A DNA stretch of 64,000 nucleotides from Typhlomys cinereus (taxonomy: Eukaryota > Chordata > Mammalia > Rodentia > Platacanthomyidae): assembly GCA_023101885.1 (NCBI GenBank), contig JALPQD010000102.1, positions 4,152,971-4,216,970 on the forward strand. Reading direction: 5' to 3'. Within the stretch, counting starts at the first letter, position 1. Every line of letters begins with the position of its first letter. Positions 12,246 to 24,487 of this stretch are shown here, one piece after another. The position numbers and the translations under genes were made by a program. The notes below the pieces were generated by a model. That model saw only the letters and a list, made by a program, of their open reading frames with translations, was not told the origin of the DNA and made no database searches.

Positions 12246-13519
12246 ATAATGATCCTGATGGCATTTCTAATGTCTTTCCCTTGCCTGAAAATTACATTAC
12301 TATTAAATTCAGAGACACATATGCACAGACATAGAGACAACAAACATTTACTTTTCTCCTTTATTTTTTAAAACTATTGTCTTTTCACTGATTCAGTATT
12401 TATCAAAAGCCAGATCTTTCACTTTAGCCAGAAATATCTATGCAGATATGTTTGCAAATGTGCATTTTATAACTCCGTGTAAGTTGGAATGGGATCTGTG
12501 ATTAAAAAATCAATAAACTCCCAAATCTTAATTTAATTGACACTTTTATGTGGCAGCTATTATTTTATTACAAGATCAGTTGCTGGTTTCATTACATGTT
12601 ACTGAATGAGCTGAGGACACACAGATCTCATTAAAAACTTATGTCTTACAACATTTACTTCCTTATTTTTCAAAATATTTAATTTAAAATTTGAACACTT
12701 TTCAGGAATAAACCATGAATTCATAAGTAGAAATATTTCTTGTCCTTTCTTTTTTACTGTTTTTGCAAAAATTCCAAAATTTGCCTTTAAACGCAGATGA
12801 AATACACTTGGCTCCACTTTGAACAAAAACTGTTGTTTTACAAGGAATAAACTACTTTCAACTGTGAATTTTGCATATATTTAATTTTCAACTTTGTTTC
12901 AAGTGAACAGATGATAACTTAATAGCAGATTTCTCCCCCACATGCAATGATTTTAAATGTATTTCACCTCTTTCATGCTTTTTGAATTTTCTTGAGTTTT
13001 TAATTCCAATTATAAATTCCTTATGGTTTTATTTATTAATTTCCATAATTTAATTTTTGTTTAAAGTATGATAATGTCTTCTGCATTAGGTGACCATATG
13101 TTGTGATTTTCTGGGCTAGTCCCGATTAAATCTAGTGTCAAGCTTCTATCCAGTGTATCATTTTCCTGAAACTTACATATTCAAAAGTAAGTTTCATCAT
13201 TAATAGGTGCATAAAATAAGCCAACCAAATTTTTGTATCCTTGCCATTATTTCAACTAACTGTTCTCAAGAAGCACATGTAGCAGCATTATGGTTTATTC
13301 TAAAATTTTATCATTAATAATTATTCTCTTCTCAATATTTTCTATATTTAGAGGACAATCAGAGTTTAATTTAAAATTCCATTAGCTATTTAACTCCTCT
13401 GGTATTGGGCAGAATGGGCGAGGTATTTGTCATGGTTGTTCGACTTAGGGTTCTATACAGTGCTTCACAGAAGACACATGAAGCCATCAGATCAATATAG
13501 TTGAGTTCAGAGAAAAGAT
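12246..13519. other. AT-rich intergenic sequence
   Basis: No gene seen. Around 13088-13140 (aggtgaccatatgttgtg ... ctagtcccgatt) there is weak resemblance to the end of a short ancient DNA transposon, too faint to call. Confidence 0.45.
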
Positions 13520-13536
13520 AAAACTTATCTGTGCAT

Positions 13537-15694
13537 CATAGATCAATGGACAAGGGTTGAAGACTCAGATACAAGCCCACACAATAACAGCCATTTGATC
13601 TTTGACGTAGGAGCCCAAAAAATCCAATAGAAGAACAGCATCTTCAACAAATGGTGCTGGCAAAATTGGTTGTCCACATGCAGAAGATTAAAACTAGAAA
13701 CTTATTTGTCACCATGTAAAAGACTTACTTCCAAATGGATCAAGGACCTCAATATAAGGCCAGAGACTATAAAAATCTTAGTTGAAAGGGTTGGGAACTC
13801 CCCTGAGCTGAATGGACTAGGCCAACAGTTCCTAATCAGAAATCCAATAGCCCAGTCAATACAACCGACACTCAACAGATGGGATCTTATGAAATTAAAG
13901 AGCTTTTGTTCAGATAAAGAGATTGTAACTTGAGCACAAAGGCAACCCACAGAATGGGAGAAAATCTTCACTAACTATATATCTGATAGAGCTCTATTAT
14001 CCAAAGTGCACAAAGAACTTAGAAAACTAAACACCAAGGAAACAAATGGCCCAATTAAAAAATGGGCTTTGGAACGTAAAAGAAATTTTACCAGGAAAGA
14101 AATTGAAATGTCTAACAAATATCTTAGAAAATGCTCCACATCCTTAGCCATCAGGAAAATGCAAATCAAAACCTCCCTGAGATATCATCTCACCCAGGTC
14201 AGGATGGCAAAAATCCACAATACAAACAACACCAAATGCTGGAGAGATGTGGAGAGAGGGGAACTCTCCTACATTGCTGGTGGGAATGCAGGCACATACA
14301 ACCACTCTGGCAAGCCATCTGGCGATTCTTTAAAAAGTTAAAGATTGAAATGCCATATGACCCTGCTATTCCACTATTGGAAATAATCCCCCAGAAAGCA
14401 AAAATTCACCTTGATAGCACAAGCACTGTCATGTTCATAGCAGCACTGTTTACAATAGCAAAGTCATGGAATCAACCCAAATGCCCAACAGTTGACGAGT
14501 GGATAAAGAAAATGTGGTACATTTATACAATGGAATTCTACTCAGCCATCAAAAACGATGAATTAATGCAATTTGCCAGGAAATGGATGGAATTAGAAAC
14601 AATTATATTGAGTGAAGTATCCCAGACACAGAAAATTAAGTGTCGTATGGACTCCCTAATAGGTGGATCCTAGTACCAAACCCACTTAGAGACACACTCA
14701 AAGATAAATCTCTGTAGTACCTATAGTAATTGCAGGGAGGGAAGGGGAAGGAGGACCTCGCCAGAAGGGGAGAGGGGATCATGCTACAGCAGAGAAAATA
14801 GGCCACCATCAAGGACTGCAAGTAAGTAATGAGACGTCTGGTTGGGCTCACAGACTCTCCTCCTGGTCACTTGCAAGTGATGGAGTATGATCTCACCAGA
14901 AAGGGAGGGCATAGAGTCTGACAGATAGAAGGTAACCATCCTACAAATGGGAAGCTGACCCCCCCAGCGGTCTCCTACTCTTATTCCATCTACCTTTGAA
15001 TCTACTCTTATAATAACACTCTATTTTAACAGCATTTTATCTCTGGCCAGGGGGTGATATCCAATCTCCATCAGGATGGAGCCAAGAGCAGTGCAGGAGC
15101 AGCAAAACTAAAAACAAAAAATCAACAAACCATAATTTGGAAAATCAGAGACTCCACATCAACTACCTGGAACCAGGCCAGCCTAATCTCTCCCCATCCT
15201 AAAGCTCAGGGAAATTTGCAGAAGAGGGAGTGGTAAGACTGTAAGACCCTAAAGATGGGGAGGAGCAACAATATGCAAGATACTCCGTACAAGTTAGGGC
15301 CAAGGTAATCGTAGTAGGACTTTGTATGACCTGCGAAATTGCCAACATATCATTGAACCCCCAAAGTCTAGCATGGATCACAGTCACTAGGATACTTAGA
15401 GGCAAGGAATCAACAGCCACAATAGTGTTCCTATACTAAAGGGGAACACAAAAAAGAGTTCTAGGCAATGCCACTGAGTCCTTACACCGCATCAGAGAGG
15501 AGGATCCAGAGGGAAGTTTGACAGTCACGCTAAAGGATGCTCCAGAAAAGGGGGGGAAGGGAGCACTGGGAGAAAGGGAAGGAGGAGGAAAAAGGAAAGG
15601 CAAAATGGGGGAGGTAGCAAGGGGATCCAGGGAGTGGTGGAGGGAGGGAGGGGAATGGGGTACTTATCAACTTTGTATGAGTGGAAGAAATAAA
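13537..15694 (+). mobile_element. 5'-truncated L1 (ORF2 C-terminal half and 3'UTR)
   Basis: Begins inside ORF2 (catagatcaatgg, thumb/C-terminal region) and runs through the ORF2 stop (14671-14673, after LIGGS), the 3'UTR and G-rich tract (15545-15660) to an A-rich tail. A decayed 17-bp duplication (aaaacttatctgtgcat 13520-13536; aaaaattatatgttcat 15695-15711, three mismatches) fits a single insertion. Confidence 0.9.
13670..14673 (+). pseudogene. L1 ORF2 C-terminal remnant
   Basis: Frame 1 reads from TCRRLKLETYLSPCKRL to an in-frame TGA at 13931-13933 and continues in the same frame to about 14280. After a shift, the next frame carries HCWWECRHIQPLW (the Cys/His C-terminal motif region) to the normal stop at 14673. 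Good similarity to the copies at 52.8 and 59.7 kb. Confidence 0.88.
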
Positions 15695-15711
15695 AAAAAT
15701 TATATGTTCAT

Positions 15712-16090
15712 GTAACTATACTGGAGCTACAATCTTCATAAGAAATAGAAGCAGATTAAACTAGTTTTTAAGTATACATAGTTATCCTGTCCTATAGTGA
15801 TAACTATTATTATTACTGAAATTTAAAATCACTAGAGTTAAATACAGTTGAAAATTCGACTAATTACAAAATCACACTTAGACTACTTCAAATGCTACAG
15901 TGTTAGACTGCATGAACACCTTTCTGTCATTGCTAACTTTATATTGAATAGAGTTGATATAAAGCATAGTATGTTGCACTCTTAACCAGATTATGTAAAT
16001 ACAGAAAGCAACTATTAAAAAAAACAAAGGTGAAATGAGTAATAAAATAATAATAGGAAAATTTAATGACTCATTTTCAACAGAATACCA
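15712..16090. other. AT-rich intergenic sequence
   Basis: No recognised feature. Confidence 0.4.
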
Positions 16091-16520
16091 ATAAAGAAAT
16101 GGTGGGCTTTAAAAAAGCCATAGGCAACTAGGCCTAACGTCCCTAAATGGGCTAATATCTCAATTTAATACCAAGAAAACAAATACACAGATTGAAATAT
16201 GAGTCATAGATCCAAATAACCTCAAAAAACAACCAACCCTCTAGCCAAAAAAAATAAGTGGCCAAAGGTATATGGAATATTGCTCAGTTAGTATTATTAA
16301 TTATCTGAGAAATGCAAGATACACCACAATGAAATGTTACTCCATAAGTGTTAGAAGAGCTTTCATCTAAAAGATGAAATATAAAAAGAATTGAGGAAAT
16401 GTGGGCCTAAGGAAATCCATGCATGTTTTCAATGGGAATGCAAGTTAGTATAGCTATTGTACAAAACATTATGATTACAGAAGATCTACAAAAATCAAAA
16501 TGATCTATCAGTCACATACA

Positions 16521-16571
<51 letters not shown>

Positions 16572-16900
16572 TGTCATGAAATCATATATGGAGAAGAAAG
16601 ATCTACATTTCTGTTTTTTTCAGTATTGTTCCAAATAACCAAGATATGTTCAGTGAAGTAACACACACAAAGAGATACAAATACTACATGAGCTCATTTG
16701 TATATAGCATCATGAAGGTTGAACTAATACAAGCAGACAACATAGGTGGCTACAAAAGGTAAAGATCTAAAGTAATACGAAGGTGGGAGTTAAATGATAT
16801 AGAGTTAGATCAGACAGAAAAAGTAAGTTTAAGAATCTTCTATACACCATGTTGTGACTGAAGTTAACAGGAAAACTCTGAATATTTAAAATTGTTAAAG
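16090..16900 (+). mobile_element. Ancient L1 (L1M-type) fragment with embedded (AT)n
   Basis: gggaatgcaagttagtatag (16434 on), then caaataaccaagatatg (16632 on), tgagctcatttgta (16688 on) and gaaggttgaact (16714 on) follow the order of the old mammalian L1 ORF2 end and 3'UTR. Strongly diverged; both limits approximate. Confidence 0.55.
16525..16568. repeat. (AT)n microsatellite
   Basis: About 40 bases of alternating AT inside the old L1 fragment. Confidence 0.95.
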
Positions 16901-17597
16901 AAATACACATTAAATGTTCTCATCACAAAACCCAGAGAGGAGGTGCATATTAGTTTTATTTAAGTATTCTAAACTGCACATGTATCAAAACACTGTTATG
17001 CACTATAAATATGTATTTTTATGGTAATTAACCTAAATACAAACTAAATATAAATATAATCTAGTTCTCAAAATTATTTTGATTTTATGACTAAAAGTGT
17101 ACTTGTACAAGTCTTCTGCAAACATGTTTTATATCTCTTTGATTCGTGTCAGAGAGTGGAGTTGCAATGCTGAGGGCAGATCTTTGCTATTTCAGCACCA
17201 GTGTATGAAAATTGATCCCATTTACAGTTAGTATTGGGATCACCAATACTAATCATGACCTGGATGTTAAACCCTTTTGTACTCACTTGTTGACTGTGCA
17301 TCATTTCAGTGAAGTGTGTTTATGTTATCTCATCATCTTTAATTAGCTTATTCAAATTTAATTGTTACCTTGGGCAAATACTTTTTAGACTCTAAATATA
17401 AGATTCTTAGTGTTCATTTTATTTTGTTATAATTTATGGAAATTTTTATTATAATATTCAATCTGTAGTATTTTTCAGTATAGTGTATACTGTATTAATT
17501 TTCTTCAACATTAAAGTTGTGAACATGTTGGCACATGTTTAATTAAAAATATCTTTTCTTATATTTTCCAATTTTCTAATTTATCCAGCATATTTTC

Positions 17598-17800
17598 TTA
17601 TTTTTAATTACTTTATTGATGTATGTGGGGTGTATGTTGCCCTTGTGGGGGCATATATGACATGGTGCTCATAGAGGTCAAAGTACAACTCTCTGGAATT
17701 AGTTCTTTCTTTGACATTTATGTAGTCTCTGGGGATCAAACTCGAGTGATCAGACTTGTATGGCAAGTAACCTTATGCACATTGCTATCTTGCCAGCCTT
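17598..17800 (-). mobile_element. Old B2/B3-like SINE remnant
   Basis: Minus-strand order: tail gtatgtgggg, body catagaggtcaaagtac ... ctggaattag ... gggatcaaactcgagtg (B-box complement) and head ctatcttgccagcctt. This is the layout of old rodent B2/B3-type SINEs, well diverged. Confidence 0.65.
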
Positions 17801-18130
17801 GATTATTTGCAAATGAAATTGTAGCATATTTTCCATAACTGACTGATTTTTGTGTATGTGCATCTATTTGGAAGTCATCTATTTTATTTATTTATTAACT
17901 TACTTATTTCTGTGTACCTCAAAGCCATATATTTTTCCAGTGTTAAATAAACATTGAAACCAAGTGTACTAAGTCTTCTTTGTTAACCTTAAAGTGTTCT
18001 TACTAGTCTACATAATTGCATCTATATAAGTCTTAGAGCTAACTAGTTCTAAGATTCTTAGAATCAAAGTAACCTTATAGACTACTTCGATTGCATAGCA
18101 ATTTAGGTCAAATAAAAATTAAACTCTCCA

Positions 18131-18766
18131 GGGGCTGGAGAGGTGGCTCAGGGGTTAAGCCTCGGCCTTGCAGGCGGAAGGTCCTGAGTTCAGATCCTAG
18201 ACCCCACGTATAGACGCTGGGTGAAAGGCGGGGGTGGCCTGAGTCTGGTCCTGGTAAGGCGGAGCCTGTGAATCCTGGGGCAGAGTAAACAAGGAGGAGT
18301 AGAGGCGTCCATGGTGGTTCCCAAATTCGTCTGTGGTTCTACACACACGCACACACACATACATGCACAATTGAATAAATAATAAATAAAAATAAGTCTA
18401 GCATTTGCTAAAGGCACCAAGATCCTTGGAGGCAAGGAATTGACAGCCATAGTAGTGTTCCTATGCTTAAGGGGAACACAGGAAAGGGTTCAGGGAAATG
18501 CCACTGGATCCTTGTACGTCATCAGAGAGGAGGGCCCAGAGGAGAGACTGGCATGCACATTAAAGGATTTTCCGGAGTTGGGGGGGGTAGGCACTGGGGG
18601 ATGGGGAGAGAGGGGTGAGGGGAGGGGGAGCAGGGGGGTAGGGAGGAGGAGGAGGGAGGGAGGGAGGAGGGAGGGAGGGAGGGAGGGAGGGAGGGAGGGA
18701 ACTGGTGTACCTATTAAGTTTGTATGAGTGGAAATAATAATAAAAAATGTTAAAAAAATAAAAAAA
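18131..18766 (+). mobile_element. Composite: young SINE joined to an L1 3' end
   Basis: 18131-18394 is a young B2-superfamily SINE (ggggctggagaggtggctca, B-box-like gagttcagatcc, CA-rich region, tail aattgaataaataat). 18395-18766 is a plus-strand L1 3'UTR starting at agtctagcatttgc, with the G-rich tract and A-rich tail. The outer flanks carry an 11-bp duplication, taaactctcca (18120-18130) and taaactatcca (18767-18777); no duplication is visible at the internal junction. Confidence 0.85.
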
Positions 18767-18904
18767 TAAACTATCCAGTCTACATATTGTATATGCTCTG
18801 CTTATTTCAAGCCAGTAGCAGCTCGCTCCCATAGGATACTGCCTTTTCTATTTTCCAGCCCATATGTGTTTTTAAAGGTGATGAGTTGCCCACAGTTAAC
18901 ACTG

Positions 18905-19112
18905 TCCTGGGTGATAGTCCAAGCTTTACTACATTCTACGACTTGTATATTGTATGACAAATTACTGGACCTTCTCGTGATTTACTTTTTAGATTTACAA
19001 AATGGAAATAACAAAACCCTCAGAAAAATTGTTTTAAGGATTGAGCCAGTTTAATCCATATAAAGATCGCATAATCCTGATTTACACAGAGTGAACCTTC
19101 AATAATGTTAAC
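18905..19112 (+). mobile_element. MIR SINE
   Basis: Ordered MIR core matches: tgacaaattactggacctt, aaaatggaaataac and ccttcaataatgtt at the 3' end. Ancient mammalian repeat. Confidence 0.7.
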
Positions 19113-19164
19113 TGTCTTCCTAATTTCTATTCTCAGTATGCATTCCCTACTGGCCCCAAATGTA

Positions 19165-19228
19165 CGGTCCTCTTCCACCTACTCTAGTTGCTGGGATTGC
19201 AGACCTGTGCCACTATGCCTGGCTCCTA
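19165..19228 (-). mobile_element. B1-type SINE fragment
   Basis: gttgctgggattgcagacct then ccactatgcctggct is the complement of the left part of a 7SL-derived B1/PB1 element. Confidence 0.6.
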
Positions 19229-19399
19229 ATAGTTTTAACTGGCCTTAGCATGTTTAATCTTTTTTCTTACTTGATAGCTATGGCAATACATTAACTATTT
19301 TATGGAAGTAATCTGAGAAGCTTTAAAAATTGCCCAAAAACAGGGCATAGTATAATGTTTCAGTGATAGGAACTTTAGGCTTTATCATGAAAATCCTCC

Positions 19400-19550
19400 T
19401 CCCCTCCTTCTTCTTTTTCCTTTTATTCCTCCTTTTACTCCTCTTCCTCTCTTCTTTTTGAACTGGGGACCTGAAAAACGATCTCAGGACCCTGTGCATG
19501 GTAGCCAAGTGCTTACTTAGTGACTTATATCCAAAACCCCTCTAACTTCC
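19400..19550 (-). mobile_element. ID-type SINE remnant
   Basis: tttgaactggggacctgaaa ... caggaccctgtgcatg ... gccaagtgcttac matches, on the complement, the tRNA-Ala-derived ID head. A CT-rich stretch precedes it (19396-19456). Diverged. Confidence 0.5.
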
Positions 19551-20606
19551 TTAGAAGTGACTAAAGTAATATCTTTCAAAAACACTCTTTCATCACAAAA
19601 CTACTATTATTTGATATCACAATTCATATTTTATGTTCTTCAATAATTGAAAAAACAAAACATCCTCTTTGGCATTTTAAACACAGTACAGTCCAGCATT
19701 TTTCTAGCACATAACATCAGCTTCAATTGTGTATGTTTATGTGTCCTCTGAGAAACCACAAAGCTTCAAGGAGTACCACTCAATGTGAGATAAAATAATA
19801 AGTATTTTGATAAAGGAGAGTGTACATAACTAATATAAAAAGCATTGAGAAGAAGTGAGGAATATCTGAAAAAGTGCCAAAACCAAAAAATTGTGTCTTG
19901 AGAAAAGAAGAACCAGAGAATATGTAAACACAGAAGTTGTCAACATTACTCCATACTGCTTTGTAAATTGCAAAACGCCTGTGATGAAGTTGTGCCAAAA
20001 GCAAGCATTTCAAAGTAACAGTTTACATTGTGTCTCTCCATGCATTGACTGTATTTATGGTATCATGCAAGTAAGTATCCTAGAAATACCAGTGGGCTAG
20101 ATTTCCCAGCTGTACATCTCTCTGTGTGAACACAGCTTATATTTCTTTCCTGTTGAGTTATTTGAAGGAGAACATTGCGGAACGATGATGGCAGAGGACT
20201 ATACACCAATTTTTATGAGACAAAAGTTTTTTAAAAAGATGTCCACCTTTAAAGAAAAAGCAGTTACAACATCTTTTTTTTATTAAAAGCCAGAATTCTG
20301 AAGATTTGCTGGGTTGATGGAAGTATTAGAGTTGATCCCCTCAGATTTTGTTAATAAAGAAATCTCAAATGACATATGTGGCTGATTTGTCTTCCCCTAT
20401 GGATTATATTCTTTTAATTTTTGACTTCAGTATTCTTGAGGAGGAGACTGAGATGGGCACCTGAAATCTTGCTCTAGTGATATTCTGCAGTGTGAACTTG
20501 GCCAAGTCAACAGAGCTTATCAAAGCCACATTTTGCTATGTGAAAAATAATGCTCCCCCAATATCTTCAGAAAATAATCAAGAGTTTCTGGGAAAATTGA
20601 AGATTT
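19551..20606. other. AT-rich intergenic sequence
   Basis: No gene, RNA gene or recognised repeat. Confidence 0.45.
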
Positions 20607-20622
20607 AAGAATAATACAGAAA

Positions 20623-20896
20623 GGGGCTGGAGAGGTGGCTCAGGGCAGCTCAGGCGGAAGGTCCTGAGTTCGGATCCTAGACCCCACGTATAAACGCCGG
20701 GCGGAAGCGGAGGCGGCCTGCGTTTCTGGTCCTGATAGGGCGGAGCCTGTGAATCCCGGGGCAGAAGGAGGTGGAGGCGTCCATGGTGGTTCGCAAATTC
20801 GTCCGTGGTTCTACACACACACACAGACATACACACACGCGCGCACATACACATGCACATACGCACAGTTGAATAAATAAAAAAAATTATAAAAAA
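20623..20896 (+). mobile_element. Young CpG-rich SINE with A-box deletion
   Basis: Perfect 16-bp duplication aagaataatacagaaa at 20607-20622 and 20897-20912. The body keeps many CpGs (cgggcggaagcggaggcggc). Compared with the 18.1 and 55.9 kb copies, the stretch between the head gtggctcaggg and caggcggaag is shortened and rearranged, removing most of the A-box region; the B-box-like gagttcggatcc is intact. Confidence 0.95.
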
Positions 20897-20912
20897 AAGA
20901 ATAATACAGAAA

Positions 20913-22150
20913 AAAAGGAAGAGGAATAAATGCAGAAAGAAGTATAAGAGATGCAGGAAGCATACCATTTCCAAGCTTCAGGCAGATAGATCCTATATCT
21001 GGATTATTAGACACGTCAGGTCACAAGATAAATTTTCATCCAGTAAATGAGCACTTCTCTAATAAGTGACACCAAAATTTCAAGAAAGCAGAATGCAATT
21101 TTTTTGATGTTCTGCTCTCTGATGACATTTTCACAAAGTTAATGAGACAGTTGGACAGTTATTTAAATTATGCAGATTTAAGATCAACTATCACCCAAAA
21201 AGGAATTTTTTTAAATTCTTGGCTCAAATTTTGCATATATTTAAATAAATACAAAAGTTTGTCTCATGATAACTAAAATCAGTGTAATCAGGATCCAAAC
21301 AATAAGAAATCGAGAAATTAAATATGATCAAATTAATCTCCCAGAATGAACTAATATCAGTTAGCAAACAAAGGTATGAACAAGAAAGCAAGATTGTGCC
21401 AAAGAAGGGAACAAAGAGAAAGGTTCACAAGGGGCCAGAGGGACTTGTTCAGTAGTTTGAGTGAAAATCCAAGACTAGATAGACTATGCAAAGATCAAGG
21501 TAGGATGCTGGTGGTGATTTAGTTACAAGTTCTTTATAATTGATTGTCTACCTGAGTAGACAGTGGCAGTTAGATAAAATGTAAAGCAATAGACAGATAC
21601 TCTGGTCAAAAAACACAATTTTTAAGAACTGAGAACCAGACAGGTACCAATAGACTGAAGAAATGGAATAAGCAGTAAGTCATACATGCTGAGATAATGG
21701 GGACAAATTTCATCACCCAAAACCACCTTACCCTATCCTTTCAGTAAAGGGCAGTGGCAACCATTGGGTATTGAGGAAGCAAGAACCACAGAGGAGAGTT
21801 AGCCCCATCTATAGACAAGATTGTGAGCAAAAGACCAATAAAGAATCTTTTTCAAGTGATTTACAATAAAAAGAGATTTTATACCAAAGGCTGACTGCAG
21901 TCCTAAGATGAGACATGGATAAAAAATATGGGAGGAAATATAATCAAGAATAAATATCTTCTAATTGGTAAATTAAAAAAAATTCTCATTTCTTCAATCA
22001 ACTTTGTTCTGAATTGTAAGATGAGTTCAATAGAATGTAAGAATAAGATTTATATTTTTAAATGTCCCAAGGTATAAATTAATCAACAATATTATACCAT
22101 ACTTATTCTTCTATCTAGTGAATATTTAGTACACATCAGCACAGAGATAC
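20913..22150. other. AT-rich intergenic sequence
   Basis: No recognised feature. Confidence 0.45.
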
Positions 22151-22159
22151 TTTATTGAT

Positions 22160-22370
22160 GAAATACTAACTTGGGAATCAAATAGCATAGGCTATAATGT
22201 TGGATATGTTGTTTACTATTTATATGACCCTGATCAAAAAATGCGAGCTTTCTGTGCCACAGGTTTTTAATCTACAAAATACAGATTAATAATAGCACTT
22301 TCCCTTAATAGTCTTACTGGAAGTAATGTTTACTTTTAGTAGTACAAGGCACAAAATAAGTAGTTTGCAT
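22160..22370 (+). mobile_element. MIR SINE
   Basis: aacttgggaatcaaatagca, then tatatgaccctg, ctgtgccacaggttttt, ctacaaaatacagattaata and aaggcacaaaataagtag run in MIR consensus order. Confidence 0.75.
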
Positions 22371-23020
22371 GCTGTTTACCACTAATGTTAAAGGTCTGCC
22401 ATATATCCAAGAAACGTCTGTTAGTGTTGTTTTGGTTGATAGATGTTTTAGGCAAGGTTCTCTGTGAACAAATACTAAGAAACTGTTGACTGGAAAGAAA
22501 GAGAAGGAAATAGATTTGAATGGGAGATGAAATTCAGTCCTCATCCAACAAAGCTTTAATCAACCTCAGGAAGCTGTGTAAGGCTGAACAACCTCACTCT
22601 GAATTGGTGGTCACTTTTATGACTAATCACACCTAGGTGGGAAACAAGTCCTTTACTAAATAAATCTCTTGACATGTTCCCAGTGACCTACTCCAACTAA
22701 ACCCCACTCCCAAAAGTCTACGGAACATTCCAAAACAGTACCACAAGCTGGAAACCATGTTTTCAGCACAGGATTCTATGAGGATTATTTCATATTCAGT
22801 CATAATAATAGTCAAAAACAGAATGTTTCTCAAAACATTGTCTTTATTGTAAAGCAATATGCAGCTACTAGTAACTGATAATGTGGTCATACAAAGAGAA
22901 AAGATGGAATAATTTCAGTTAGAGATCAGCAAAGTCTTTTTTATAATACTGCAGAATGTAGAATTCAGATTTCAAAGTCCAAAATATGGACTACAAGAAT
23001 ATTTACAAGTTTTCACCAAA
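22371..23020. other. Intergenic sequence
   Basis: No gene or repeat recognised; short open frames lack family resemblance. Confidence 0.45.
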
Positions 23021-23021
23021 G

Positions 23022-23245
23022 GAGAGATATAGCTCAGTTGGAGGAATGCTTTGCACATGCCAAGCATGTACAAAGACCTGAGCCCAAAACCAGAACCAAA
23101 TAAAACTGATTGCCATGGTGCCCAGCTATAATCCCAGCTCTTATACGACAGAGGCTAGAGCATCGGAAATTCAAGGACATCCTTGGTTACATAGCAAATT
23201 TGAGGGCAGTTTGGACTGCATGACAGAAAACTAACTAATTAATTA
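23022..23245 (+). mobile_element. B4-type SINE (ID head fused to B1 tail)
   Basis: The ID-like head agatatagctcagttggagg with catgtacaaagacctgag is followed by the B1-like part ccatggtgcccagctataat, cccagctc and ttcaaggacatccttggtta. The order is that of rodent B4 elements. Supports a myomorph rodent origin. Confidence 0.8.
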
Positions 23246-23766
23246 ACAATAATCTTCTAGGTTGTGGGATCTAATAAAGAAGCTCGACAAAGTTGATAAG
23301 TGAGCTAAAGAGCATTTATTGCAATACCCATCTTCTGTGCTGTCCTTCTTAACTCCAAGCCCTGAAACTCAAAATTTCTGTGTAAGCCACACAAGATCCC
23401 TGACTAAAGATGTAAACATTATTTCTGAAACATACTTAAAGTTTACAGGAAAGTGTACATACTTCAAAATTTTTGAAAATTGAGGTCTAAGAAATGTCAG
23501 GAACAAAAACAAATACACCATAAATTATTACGTCTTCTAAAAGTAGAATGTAGTTCAGACATCTGGGGATGAGAACATCTGCTTATTGTGACATGACTTA
23601 TCTAAAATTAAAAAGGTAGACTGCACAAAAGACTGGTGACTGAGAGTAGGCAAATATCAATCTAAAGAATAGATCAGTTAAAATAAAGTGTCTCAATTTT
23701 CAGTTTCTAATCTTATATTCACATGTATTGATCATGATTATTTAAACATTATCCTAAATTCCCTCA

Positions 23767-23931
23767 CGATGGAGTTGGAAAGATGACTCAGGGGCAAGAT
23801 TCTGCCTTGCAAGCAGAGAGTCCTGAGTTTGGATCCCAGATCCCATGTAAAAATGCCAGGCAAAAATGGTGATGGCATGAGCCTACGAAATCCTAGAGCA
23901 AGGTGGAGACTGGGGAACCTTAGAGCAAAGC

Positions 23932-23995
<64 letters not shown>

Positions 23996-24114
23996 CATAC
24001 CACACACCACATATCACACACCACACATCACACCACATACACACACACACACACATATATACACACACACATCACACACTCTCAAAATAAAGTTTTAAAA
24101 AATAAAGAACAAAT
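23767..24114 (+). mobile_element. B2-superfamily SINE with long CA microsatellite
   Basis: Head gatggagttggaaagatgac, B-box-like gagtttggatccc, and tail aaataaagttttaaaaaat. The duplication aaattccctca (23756-23766) / aagttccctca (24115-24125) brackets it. The CA-rich segment has grown to about 150 bp. Confidence 0.88.
23932..24078. repeat. (CA)n microsatellite with CCACA/CATAT interruptions
   Basis: Perfect (CA) from 23932 to about 23989, then imperfect cacaccacat units and further CA to 24078, within the SINE. Open frames of poly Thr-His or Cys-Val across it are artefacts. Confidence 0.95.
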
Positions 24115-24125
24115 AAGTTCCCTCA

Positions 24126-24487
24126 ACACTTTGCATAAAAATGATTTCCCAAGAATAGAGAGAGTAATGTCTTTTTCTATATATTTTCTCTCATTCTTTG
24201 TTTCTACTTTGCAAAGACATGATGCTCTGGAACTACTAGATGTGTGAATTCAGGAAATTATTTTACTAAACTGAGTATCAAATTCATGTTTCAAACACTA
24301 ACCATGCTTCTAATGTGCATTCCCTGAAGTTATACTAAAATTGATAATTTTGTGTTCAATTGTGCATTATTTCTCCCATCACTGATTCTTGTTTTCTCAT
24401 TGTTACCCTCCTACCTCCTTGTAAAAAAGGGCACATGTATGTTTTTGCTTCTTGTCATTTTCTTATTCTTGGAGAAAATAAAAATTA
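24126..24487. other. AT-rich intergenic sequence
   Basis: No recognised feature. Confidence 0.45.

Noticed and set aside
11943..12264. Overlapping minus-strand frames of 94 and 103 codons with hydrophobic stretches
   Set aside because: They lie in the 5'UTR of the decayed minus-strand L1, use different frames and show no domain.
13088..13230. Ancient DNA transposon resembling aggtgaccatat termini
   Set aside because: Only one end has any resemblance and no matching inverted end was found.
18131..18200. tRNA gene suggested by the A/B-box-like sequence
   Set aside because: It is the tRNA-derived head of a SINE; it cannot fold as a proper tRNA and repeats across the window.
23738..24098. Poly Thr-His and Cys-Val frames
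   Set aside because: Translations of the CA microsatellite inside a SINE.
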